Shown: in pieces, positions 43,630-52,910 of the stretch
How the letters are laid out: the number at the start of each line of letters is the position of its first letter
Numbering within the stretch: position 1 is the first letter of the stretch
NCBI GenBank assembly: GCA_021292165.1
Contig: CM037879.1
Coordinates: forward strand, 39,400,339 to 39,464,338
Source of the DNA: Shinisaurus crocodilurus
Lineage: Eukaryota > Chordata > Lepidosauria > Squamata > Shinisauridae
Length of the DNA: 64,000 nt
Direction: 5' to 3'
Program-made: the position numbers and the translations under genes
Notes under the pieces: model-generated
The model's database searches: none
Told to the model about the DNA's origin: nothing
Seen by the model: only the letters and a program-made list of their open reading frames with translations

Positions 43630-43755
43630 CTACACATTCGGTTGGAATCCAGACTTATAGGTAGAGTACACCCATCCACATCAATCGGACTTAAGTCAGT
43701 CATGGGTGACGTAAATCCATTGATTTCTATATGCCTACGTCTGGATCCAGCCCCT
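43630..43755. mobile_element. Palindromic MITE, GGTTGGAATCCAGAC family
   Basis: TCGGTTGGAATCCAGACTTA and TACGTCTGGATCCAGCCCC are inverted ends. Related to 6000-6121. Confidence 0.65.
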
Positions 43756-43859
43756 TACTAGAAAGCCAGTCCTATTGGAACTCAATGGGGTTTGCGTCTG
43801 AGTAGACATGCATTAGGTTGCGCTGTAAATAACAAAACACACACACACCCTCACTTGAA

Positions 43860-44160
43860 ATAAAAACGTCCGCATAGATTAGCCTCCTTCCTCTCCGCCT
43901 CCGCAGCCAGCCCGCCCGTGAGTATTTGTGGGCGCTTGTGTGTTTTTTTTTAACAGCCTTGGTCAGCTAATCGTCGCGATTAATCCATTCATTGCATTGT
44001 TGCCGTGTTACCCGTGCATTTTAAATCTGATTTTTTTTAATCTGTCCCCCCCCCCCCCCGAGGGAGAGGCAATTCAGCACTGATGGCGGAGTGAGTTAAG
44101 CCACCGATGTACATATCTTGTTTGAAGAAAGATTACTTTCCAAAAGAACCGTGATTTGCC
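43860..44160. promoter_or_regulatory. Candidate conserved noncoding element
   Basis: CAGCTAATCGTCGCGATTAA and CCATTCATTGCATTGTTGCC lie in repeat-free DNA with CpGs retained. The near-palindrome TAATCGTCGCGATTA looks like a paired homeodomain site. Confidence 0.4.
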
Positions 44161-44393
44161 CCGTTGTTCTTTGGAAGGGGCTGGGAAGCAAGAAAGTGGG
44201 GCGGGGGGCGGTCAACCTTCATAAAGTGGTCCTAAGATATCAACTTGTATTGAGATGCAGAGCGGTGATTCTAAACACCTAATTAATGCTGGCGTTAGTT
44301 CTAGTGATGTCCCGAGGGCAGGACTTTGGGGCAAAAGTTCAGGGCCCCACTCAACAGAATGGGCAGGGCCGGACTTATTTTGAAATAAGTGAA

Positions 44394-44663
44394 ATAAATT
44401 ATTATTTATTATTATTTTATTTATTATATTTATATCCCACCTTTTTTCCTGTAAGGAACCCAAGGTGGTTTACCAAATCCTCCTCCTCTCCATTTTATCC
44501 TCACAACAACCCTGTGAGGTAGTTTAGGCTGTGAGTCAGTGACTGGCCCAAAGTCACCCAGTCAGCTTCATGGCCGAGCAGGGACTAGAACCTGGATCTC
44601 TTGAGTCCCAGTCCAACCACTACCCAGTCCAACCCAGTCGAACCACTACCTCACACTGGTTCT
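44394..44663 (-). repeat. Sauria-type SINE with a duplicated head end
   Basis: Reverse-strand copy. The segment CAACCACTACC near the head is repeated twice (44615-44655). Confidence 0.85.
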
Positions 44664-44664
44664 A

Positions 44665-45210
44665 ATAACGACACATTACTATCTAAAGAAGATGGTCCTT
44701 GGGCAAATCTAATATTACCTATCTGCACCACTGAGCTAAAATTCATGGTATGATTTCCTCTGTTTGGAATCAGCCTCTGTTTGGAATATTACTGTTTACA
44801 TATGCATTTACTAATTTGGATGTAAATTCCCTGCCCTCTCCAAAGAAATCCAGCGCGAGTGACATACATTATACATTAATACACGAATGGGTAACAATGA
44901 CACATATTGCCTTCAAGCGACAGTTAAGTGACAGCTCGCTCCTATCCCTGTTTACTGGGAAGTAAGTTCCACCGAGTTCGAGGAAGGTTGCTCCCATGTA
45001 AACAACTGTGTGAAGTGAAGGATCCACAACCTTCAAGACAGTAGCCGCCCACCGTTGATCTCAGATCGGTCTGCAAGCCTGGCCCTGGCACGGTCTGAAA
45101 CTGGCTACTGATTGATAGCTTATTTAATACAGTAGATATTAAAAGGCACGTGCAAAATACGAACATGTATGCTAAAAATAAGGGCTCAGCTAGACCATAT
45201 TTGCGATGTT
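44665..45210. other. Intergenic DNA, nothing recognised
   Basis: No supported gene. (GA)n follows at 45215-45249. Confidence 0.4.
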
Positions 45211-45216
45211 TAGTAT

Positions 45217-45249
<33 letters not shown>

Positions 45250-45297
45250 CTTGGTTGTTGTTATTCTTTAAAAAGGAAAGCCGTTTAGGGACGCAAT

Positions 45298-45420
45298 CCT
45301 ATGCATGTTTGGACAGCAATAAGTCCTACAACTCCCAGCATTCCCCAGCCAGCCAAGCTGCCTGGGGAATACTGGGAGCTGTAGGACTTATTGTGTCTAA
45401 ACATGCATAGGATTGCGCCC
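45298..45420. mobile_element. Harbinger-like MITE, reference copy
   Basis: A 123-bp palindrome: GGGACGCAATCCTATGCATG to CATGCATAGGATTGCGCCC. The 3-bp duplication TTA (45295-45297 and 45421-45423) suits PIF/Harbinger. The arms carry CTACAACTCCCAGCATTCCC. Confidence 0.88.
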
Positions 45421-45424
45421 TTAG

Positions 45425-45745
45425 AAATGCTTTAATAAGAAATAAACGGAGCGATCATTACTCTGACCTTCTTTTTTCGTGACTTCAGTTTGGGAACATG
45501 TTTTTGAAAGGTCAACTATGAGAAAAAGCAACCTTGTCTCCATCTGCCCACTGCATGCCTTTCCTCACATCGGTATTTTGACGCGGGCGCCCTGTGTGAG
45601 CTCACAGAGGCCATCGCACGGTTTTCTGGATGTGACTTAGACGAGTGTCTGACAATGCCAGGCGGGCTACCAAAATGAGGTGTGCGGGCGTGATCGAAAT
45701 TCATGCATCTCTAATTATCTGACGAAAACACGCAAACAATCATTT
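45425..45745. promoter_or_regulatory. Candidate CNE about 1.5 kb upstream of PKDCC
   Basis: Repeat-free, with retained CpGs and words such as CATGCATCTCTAATTATCTG. It lies between the MITE at 45298 and the (CAT)n tract. Confidence 0.35.
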
Positions 45746-45749
45746 GTAA

Positions 45750-45751
<2 letters not shown>

Positions 45752-45812
<61 letters not shown>
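45752..45812. repeat. (CAT)n microsatellite
   Basis: About twenty uninterrupted CAT units. Confidence 0.97.
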
Positions 45813-45813
<1 letters not shown>

Positions 45814-45867
45814 CGGCCCCAGTCAGCGCTTGAACTTTACAGCATCCTCAAAATGAGAATATTAAGG

Positions 45868-46280
45868 TTGGAAGAAAATACAGGTTGGGGAGTTTATTTG
45901 CATGTCAGTGTTGATGGTTTCTTCGGTTGCAGTACAGGGTGACTGAAGAACCAGTGTGGTTGGAGTGTTGGACTGGGACTTGGGAGATCCGGGTTCTAGT
46001 CCCTATTCGGCCGTGAATGCTCACTGTGTGCCTTTGGGCCAGTCACTGACTCTCAGCCTAACCCATTTCACAGGGTAGTTGTGAGGACAAAATGGAGATG
46101 AGGTGGACTATGTAAGCCGCCTTGGGTTCCTTGCAAGAGGAAAAAAAGGTGGGGGATATAAATGTAATAACAAATAATTAAAATCTTGGATGTGCTCTAT
46201 CCATTTCTACTTCTGTTACTTGTTAATTGCAAATGGGATACAGACAGTGGCATATTTTTAAATATGGCAAGTGATCTACA
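45868..46280 (+). repeat. Composite repeat unit A, second copy
   Basis: The same outer sequences as 18745-19345 surround a Sauria SINE at about 45950-46175. No 5S-SINE is present. Confidence 0.75.
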
Positions 46281-46372
46281 ACCGAATGCCTTTATGATCC
46301 CACTCCCCATCGTTTCCGCAGCTAAAGACATCATCTCCACATCTCCCCTCTCCTCCTCTACACGCGATTGCA

Positions 46373-46583
46373 CTGGGTTGTATCTCAGGTGAGAGCTGCT
46401 TAAAGTAGACCCATTGAAATGAATGAGACGTAAGCTAGTGGGGTTGTATCCCAGGTAAATCCTGCTTAAGAGTATAGCCACTCAAATGAATGGGACCTAA
46501 GTTAGTCATAACTCACAAGTTCCATTCATTCCAATAGATCTACGCGAAGTAGGACTCACCTGGGTCCTGGGATACAACCCATT
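46373..46583. mobile_element. Palindromic MITE, GGGTTGTATC family, tandem arms
   Basis: TGGGTTGTATCTCAGGTGAG and GGGGTTGTATCCCAGGTAAA are two left arms in tandem. A single right arm, CACCTGGGTCCTGGGATACA, closes the palindrome. It abuts the promoter block of PKDCC. Confidence 0.7.
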
Positions 46584-46984
46584 CCAAGTGAACGCGCGCG
46601 ACTCCTCCTAGAAGCGGCCAAGAAGGGCTCCTTCCACTACCGTCCCATCCACCTGCTGTCTTGTCCAGGCGACACCGTTATCGAGCGGGCGCCGCCTCTC
46701 GGGCCAGAAGCGGCCTCTGGGACTTGTAGTTCTCCCTCCCCTCGCCTTCCAGCGTCCACCAAGGGAAAGAAGACTACGTTTCCCAGCCGTCCTCCCTGCT
46801 GTTCTCCCCATGCCGAGCCGTCAATCAGTTGGCGTCAGTGTGTGTGTGTGTGTGTGTGTGGAACGCTCGGAGATCCTATGTTTTATTTTTTTTCGAGGTG
46901 GGCTCTGCAAACTCTCCTTTCCCTCCTCGCAGCGGTGCCGTGGCAGCTCAAAATAAGAGCAACCCCAAGCGCTTTAGGGGGGGG

Positions 46985-46994
46985 TTTATAAAGG
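46985..46994 (+). promoter_or_regulatory. TATA-like box
   Basis: TTTATAAAGG, about 258 bp upstream of the PKDCC start codon. A start site near 47015-47020 would follow, giving a 5' leader of roughly 225 bases. Inferred, not shown. Confidence 0.45.
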
Positions 46995-47017
46995 CAGGGC
47001 TGGAGGAGGCAAGTGTC

Positions 47018-47071
47018 ATGCGGGAGGCTCGCCTCGCTGTGCAGCAGAGCGGCGGCGGCGGTGCAGCGTGA
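47018..47071 (+). other. Upstream ORF 1, 17 codons
   Basis: ATG at 47018, stop TGA at 47069. It sits near the likely transcription start, so it may lie partly outside the mRNA. Confidence 0.4.
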
Positions 47072-47141
47072 AGAGGCGGGTTTTCGGGGCGGGTGGATTT
47101 TTTTTTTCTTTTTTGGTCATTGCTTCTGCTGCTGATCTGGA

Positions 47142-47171
47142 ATGTTGCAAGTGAGATCTCAGCCAAGCTGA
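47142..47171 (+). other. Upstream ORF 2, 9 codons
   Basis: ATG at 47142 and TGA at 47169, ending 73 bases before the PKDCC start. The context GGAATGT is weak at +4. Confidence 0.4.
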
Positions 47172-47244
47172 TCGCTCGCAGCGAGAGCAGCGAAGGCAGG
47201 GAGCCGCCGGGCAGGAGGCGGGCTGGCGGGCGGGCTGGCGCACG

Positions 47245-47967
47245 ATGAAGCGCCGAAAGCTGGCCGTGGCAGCCGGCTTCTGCCTGTCCTTCTTGCTGGG
47301 CACTTTGCTCAACGTCTTATTCATCCCGGCCTTTGATCCGCAGCAGCAGCAGCAGCAAAGCGCGGGCGTCACGCACTCGCTGGCGGGCTCGCCCCTGGAC
47401 TTGCCGGGGGAGGAGGAACGGAGCGGCGGCAGCAGCCGCTGGGACTTAGCGCGGCAGATCCGAGAGCGCTACGAAGAGGTGCTGCGCTATCAGCAACGGC
47501 GGCAGCGGGAACCGACGGCGCCGGCCGCCCCCGCCGGCTCTCGGCTGCTGATGAGACCCCTGGAGCGGCGGCTCATGGATCTCGCTCCGCAGCGGCGGCT
47601 CTCGTCGTCGTCCACGGAGCGCGGTCCCAGGTCGCTCCGATCCGACCTGGGCACGTCGTCCGGGGCGCCCTGGCACCCGCGAGCCAAACTGGAGCTCTCG
47701 CTCAGCCCGCTGCGGCTGGGATGCCGGGACATCCGCAACGTGACCGACGTGCATTACCTGGGCTCCGGCTACACCAAGGCTGTCTACAAAGCCGTGCTCA
47801 ACCGGAGCCTGGCGGTGGCCCTGAAATCCGTCGATTTCGCGGGCCACGACATCGACAATTGCGTCAAGCTCTATGGGTCCCTGGAAGACTGTTACAGGCT
47901 GGCCTCGTATAAGATCGTCAAGGAGATGGTTCTTTTGCAGAGGTTACGGCACCCCAACATCCTCCAG
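47245..47967 (+). CDS. PKDCC: PKDCC (vertebrate lonesome kinase) exon 1, partial
   Basis: The exon encodes the first 241 residues of the secreted tyrosine kinase VLK/PKDCC, which acts in the secretory pathway and outside the cell on extracellular and ER-resident proteins and is needed for skeletal and lung development in mouse (family knowledge). Visible here are a basic start (MKRRK) and a hydrophobic segment at residues 7-28 acting as signal peptide or anchor. A short polyglutamine run (33-38) and a Ser/Pro/Arg-rich linker to about 155 follow. The kinase domain begins near 160, with glycine loop G-S-G-Y-T-K-A-V at 173-180, V-A-L-K with Lys194, and the alpha-C Glu at about 227. Sequons are at Asn165 and Asn186. 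The ATG has A at -3. The exon ends in H-P-N-I-L-Q at CAG|GTAAAT, phase 0. The catalytic loop and DFG-equivalent lie in later exons outside the window; the full protein is about 490 residues in mammals. Identification rests on the N-terminus, kinase start and exon boundary matching remembered PKDCC. Confidence 0.93.
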
Positions 47968-48282
47968 GTAAATAGCCCCCCCCCCCGGGGGTCACTGAAT
48001 TCGGGACGATCGAGGGAGGCGGTTTGGTGGGCAGGAGACGCTGGGCTTATTCATTGTGGGGGTGGGTGGGGTGAGATCTAGTGAAACAATATGATACAAC
48101 ATTCGGGTTAGATTTGTGTGTGCGTGTTTAAAACGGGATCCTGGCTTGTTTATGGTCGTCCCCTTATGGCATTATAAAAAAAACAACCCATGAATTGGAT
48201 GAAGAAAAAGAAGTGCGGCGGGGGGGTGGAGGAGAGCTCTTGTAATGCCAATAGCCGGCGGGATTATTTTCTTTGCCGCCGC

Positions 48283-48330
<48 letters not shown>
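48283..48330. repeat. (AAT)n microsatellite in intron 1
   Basis: About sixteen AAT units, 315 bases after the splice donor. Confidence 0.97.
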
Positions 48331-48331
<1 letters not shown>

Positions 48332-51300
48332 GTATTTTAATTGGGCTCTCTTGGAATTGATGGGCTTGGAGAAGCAGCGAGGGAGAGTTAATCCCCCTGA
48401 GTGTCAAAGTAGGGTAGTTTACCAGAATGTGTCAAAAGTTTACGGCTGGCCACGTGCGACCTCTTGTTGGTCTGGCTTCTCAGCCAAATAGCGCGGGTAC
48501 AGGTGTTGTAATCTGCTGGGAAGTAAGTTTCCCTTTATGGTCTGTTGCGCTGATTTAGAAGTAAATGTGCAGTTAGGGATCGTGTTGCCAGGAGGCTCAT
48601 TCCAAGCTCCTGCGAAATCCGGATCTAAGCTTCGATGTGCATCGAAGTAGCTAGTTTGGCCACCGAGGCGAAAACACCACTATTTGGGAGTAAATGGCAG
48701 CGAGAATTAAATGTACAGTAAATATTAGGATCAGATGCCGGTCTCATGATTTTTGTGAGGCTGACTCCCCGACCTTCAACACCAAAATCTTTAATGCGTG
48801 TCGTTTGAGGCGAATCCCACTTCAGGTCCCACTGAAATCTGCGTGATTGAGGCTGCAAATCATAGACGTGGGACGGGAGTAACGCAGTGGGGCTTTCTTC
48901 TGAGTAGACAGGCACAAGATTGTACTGTAACCCTTATTCCGAGTCATCTATTCTGGTAGATTTTCTCCAAACTGTGGAAATACTAATCTAGCAGCGGGAA
49001 GAAAACTAGATAAAGCATAATATTTGGGCATTTTCATCGTGCTAAAGGGAGCTACGGTTCTCAGCACGCTAAGGATCGTGCTGGAAATATTCTGTTCAAA
49101 TTAATAAGACCTCGCCTCCAAATAAACTTGTTCAGTATCGGTCTTTATTTATGGAGGCAGAGAAGCAACGTCGAAGGTCTAACACCATGGATGCTGACTT
49201 GGCTAAGAGTCCTGGCTTTAGTATAATCGAACACCCACATTGCGAAATCAGAACCGCTACTGATCTTGATTGAATGGGTCCTTTTGGCTGTTTGTCTATA
49301 TTATGAATAGTCAACCATGTTTTCTTTTAGCAAATCATGGCAGCTTGAACATATTCAACTCAGTTCCTACACAGTACACAGCATATGCATCAAAACTATT
49401 TTACAAGTTGATGTGGATTTTAAAATTGGAGCAAAAATAATCCCGTTCCACTTCTTGGCATCTTCAAAACTCTCTGATGCCACCCTAATGTGTCTTGTTC
49501 CTTTGGTGACGCCTGCAAAAATTAGCTCTTCAGGAGCTAACACAAAATCAGTGTCTATTTGTTTTTGTCTAATAGTAAAAAAATCCTCATCCAGGCAAAG
49601 TGAAACACTTTCAAATCCCCCCTCCGCTGCAGGGATGAATTAAACCTATCCTTAACTCTGTCCCCAAATCCCCCCTGTCATGGAATTTGAAAATGCTTAA
49701 GGTTGCAGCCCTGTACCCGGTTACCTAGGAGTAAGCTCCATTGAACTCAGTGGGTCGTCTGGGTAGACCTGTAGTAAGATTGCTATTAGTCTTGCTGGAT
49801 TGCATCCATAGGTGTGGAATGCTGTGTTTATAACTTTGCTTATAGATCATGGCATATGCCCAGTGTAGAATTAGATCTGTTATATAAGCAAATGTGTAAT
49901 ACAGAAAGGGGCTGACATAAACAAGGATGGGAAGCAATCTGTCCAAAGAGATTTTGCAACTATAATGCCATCGAAATCCATGGCAAATCATCCATGGATG
50001 TGTAATGGATCCACAAACCAGTTAAGCAATTAAAACTACAGTCTTACCTGGAAGAAAGCCCCGAACTTAGTGGGGCTTACTTCTGAGTAGACAATAGGAT
50101 TGCATTGCAACATGGGCTTCCATCCTATCTGGACTCAGGCTTCATTGATTTCAATAGAACTTCATTCCTGGAATAAAATAAAGTAAAACTTTATTCCTGG
50201 AGGTGTTTAAAATCAGATGAAATCCAGAAGCTCTGAGTTTTACTCACTTTGGAAATTGTTCTGGCCAGGAATGAAAGATCAATGCCTTGTTGCTTCAATC
50301 CGGACAGAAGGAGGGAGGGAGAGACAGATGGGGTGTGTGGAGCGGAGGTGGCACTGCACTGCACTGCACGGTTGTGAGAGAGCAATATCATAAACAGCTC
50401 CCAGAGCAACAGGAGAAGGAGGTCTCTGTTAGCAATTTTTACTCCTCCGGGGGGCAAATCAAATTGGTCTTGTCAAACGTGCAGACAAGGCGATCGATGG
50501 AGCTTGACAGCCAAAGCTTCCCTCCTCACCCCCTCTAAACCTCTCCCTCTAGTTAAAAAAACTACTGTCTTTCCAATTTTCTCTCTCACTAGAGACTCGC
50601 AAAGTTTCCATCTTCAGCACTGTCCACAATGTCACACTTCCGCCCCGCAAAAGAAAAATCTCTCTTTTTAAAAATTCCCCTTTTCTCCACTTTGCCACTG
50701 TTTGTAGCTGCAATCTTATGCCCAAGAGTAATCCACATTGAATTCCATGGGTGTTATTTCCAAATGAACATGTATAGGGAATCTGGCCCCAAGCCCTATT
50801 TTAACCAATACCCCACCCACTCCCACCTAGGGAAGACATCTTTTCAGGTCATCACAATACTCCTTTTCTCCTAACTGGCTCCAGTTTCCAGGAAAGAAGT
50901 CTCCTGTAAAAGTAAACCAACCAAACTTACCCATGTTTGCTCAGAAGTAGCTCCCACTGAGTTCAGTTGGACTTTCTCCCAAGCAAAAGATGCCTAAGAA
51001 CTTAAAAGAAAGGCCAAATTACAAGGGTTCCAAGGCCTTTCCCATCACCTCCTTTCAGCCAAGCTCTTACTTCATCTCAAGCTTCATCCCAGCTCTTTAA
51101 GGCCTCTTTAAGACCAGTGTTATGTGCCCTTTTCAGTTTGGGGGAAATAATTTGGGCTGTGTTCTTCAGACAAGCAAAGCCCAACCTCTGTGAAAAGCCA
51201 GGCATTTAGCTTCTCTCTGTAGATACCCAGTTGCTCTGCGGAGAACAAGCTTTGTTTTTTTTTGAGGAGGTTTCTTCTGTCCTGTTTTTGGCCCAAGAGA

Positions 51301-51430
51301 AGGTGCAATGAAATTCTGTTCCCCTTATTGGTATGTCTTTAGATGCCTTGGCAATGTCTGCTTTTTCCTTTCCTTTTTCTTCCTCCTGGTGGGGAGGCTC
51401 CTGGTGGGGAGCCTCCCTCTCCCGCCTGGT
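48331..51430. other. Intron 1: mostly unique DNA with small GAGTAAGC repeats
   Basis: Small repeats of the 9116 family occur at about 48515-48565, 48880-48935, 49700-49785, 50030-50110 and 50930-50990. The rest carries no recognised feature. No splice-bounded exon was found. Confidence 0.45.
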
Positions 51431-51435
51431 CAATC

Positions 51436-51533
51436 AATTACGACTTCATGGATTACGTGCCACCCCAATTATGGCAATATTTCATTTAAATAATCAGAAC
51501 CATATTTGCTGATGGACTTTAGATTGCTTTGGC
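51436..51533. promoter_or_regulatory. Candidate intronic CNE, paired element B
   Basis: It begins AATTACGACTTCATGGATTA and shares CAATTA, CATTTAAAT, CATATTT and TGATGG in order with element A at 38679-38774. It is unlike any repeat family recognised in the window. Confidence 0.5.
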
Positions 51534-52260
51534 TTCCTCGCAGGCTCAGTAAGGCTTTTGAATGGGATAGTTGGTGCACTAGAGGAAAGGTGGATGGGAA
51601 GTTAGAAAAATCTGCTGTCAATTTGATTTCATTCTACAAATTCTGTAGGAAGCAGCGGTGTGTGTGTGTGTGGTAAAATGCAAGCGAGCATTAAATGCTT
51701 GCTAAGGCATTATGTGCACAGGATCTGAATAAAAATGAAGTTGACAGATCTAGCTGGACACACTTGTGGTCCCAAGCATAGATCTATTTTTGCTTGAAGT
51801 GCCTTTGAAATAGATTTTTGAGACGATGTTTTGGATAAGGCCAGAGTGTGGGTTTCATTTTTATGTATCAATCTATTTTAGAACCTAAAATGGGATTGCT
51901 GCCTGCCTTAAGGTTGTATTGAGCTCCAGTTTTATTCTAGACACTTAACTTTGATTCCATTCTGCTCCAGAACAGCAAGCAGTAGCCCATCAAAGACGCT
52001 AGAAACCTAGAGATGATTTCATTTCTCTCTAGAGCTTCTCATTTTGAAATCGGATGGGATTCAGTTTAAAGTTCCAAAAAATAAAAGAGAGAGAGAGAAA
52101 ACAAAATCCCATTTAAGATTCTAGAATTCTGAATATGTTCTTTCCCAGAGGGATTTCATTCTGTTCTGGAATGTTGCTGAATTGGGTCTCATTTTATTTT
52201 AGCTTTAAAACTGGATTTTATTTTGCCCTTGGTTGGGCTCCATTCAAGAATCTTGGATTT
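51534..52260. other. Intron 1, nothing recognised
   Basis: Unique-looking; a short (TG)n lies at 51659-51672. Confidence 0.4.
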
Positions 52261-52264
52261 TGTA

Positions 52265-52420
52265 AGAATGTAAGAACTGCCCTGATAGGTCAGACCAAAG
52301 ATCCATCTAGTCCAGCATCATAGGGCATGAAAGTAGCAACCACTCCCAAGTGTTTGTGGGGCCCACCCCTGCCTGCAGAGAGTCCTCTGAGCCAGGAGGT
52401 TCTGTTTAGGATCACCTGCC
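52265..52420 (-). mobile_element. CR1 3' end, diverged, antisense
   Basis: GTAAGAATGTAAGAACTGCC, then AGATCCATCTAGTCCAGCAT, is the reverse of the CR1 3' end with a TTCTTAC tail. Confidence 0.7.
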
Positions 52421-52484
52421 TCCATGTCAACATACCTGTGCATTAAGATCTTCTTACAAATTTCTCCTCTGGGCACCCCATCAT

Positions 52485-52910
52485 CTGAGGTGAGGTGTGT
52501 GGCAATGTGAGAGAAGACCTTCCCAGTGGTGGCATCCTGGCCATGGAAGGGAGGTTCACCTGGTGCTTAGTCAGTTCCAGCGCCAGGCAAAACCTTTTTT
52601 TATTTTCCAAGGCCTACATTGTGGCCTTTTCAGCACCCGGTGAAGACCTTTTTCTTTTCTAAGGGTTTTTAGTCCTTCAGCTTAAAAAAAAAAAAATCGC
52701 ATTAGCGCATCTTTAGATCTTTGCACTGCTGCTGGCTTTTACCCTGGTGTTTTTTGTTTTTTTACTTTGGTTTTATTCTGTTTTAAGTCTAAGGTTTTTA
52801 TATTATGTCTTACTATGTTGTTGTATTTTATGGTTTTAAATTTCGTTTTGTGGACTCTTCTGGCTTCTTTTGGGTAGCATAGAAATAGTAATATAATATA
52901 ATATAATGAA
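52485..52910 (+). mobile_element. L2-like LINE 3' end
   Basis: GAGGTGAGGTGTGTGGCAAT, TCCCAGTGGTGGCATCCTGG, then a T-rich 3' UTR ending GGGTAGCATAGAAATAG and an (ATATA)n tail. Confidence 0.65.

Larger units (their letters stand above)
46590..47990 (+). promoter_or_regulatory. CpG-rich promoter block of PKDCC
   Basis: A sharp rise in GC and CpG begins about 46590 and continues through exon 1. It contains two ZNF143/Staf-like motifs (TGGGACTTGTAGT at 46718-46730 and ACTACGTTTCCCAG at 46773-46786, opposite orientations), a (GT)n tract at 46838-46860, TTTATAAAGG at 46985-46994 and GC boxes near 47088 and 47230. CpG density alone makes it the best promoter candidate in the window. Confidence 0.75.

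Noticed and set aside
47968..48081. Continuation of the PKDCC frame past the donor (V-N-S-P-P-P-R-G...)
   Set aside because: The sequence after CAG|GTAAAT is C/G-run-rich and unlike the kinase family, and the donor is strong. It is read-through into the intron.
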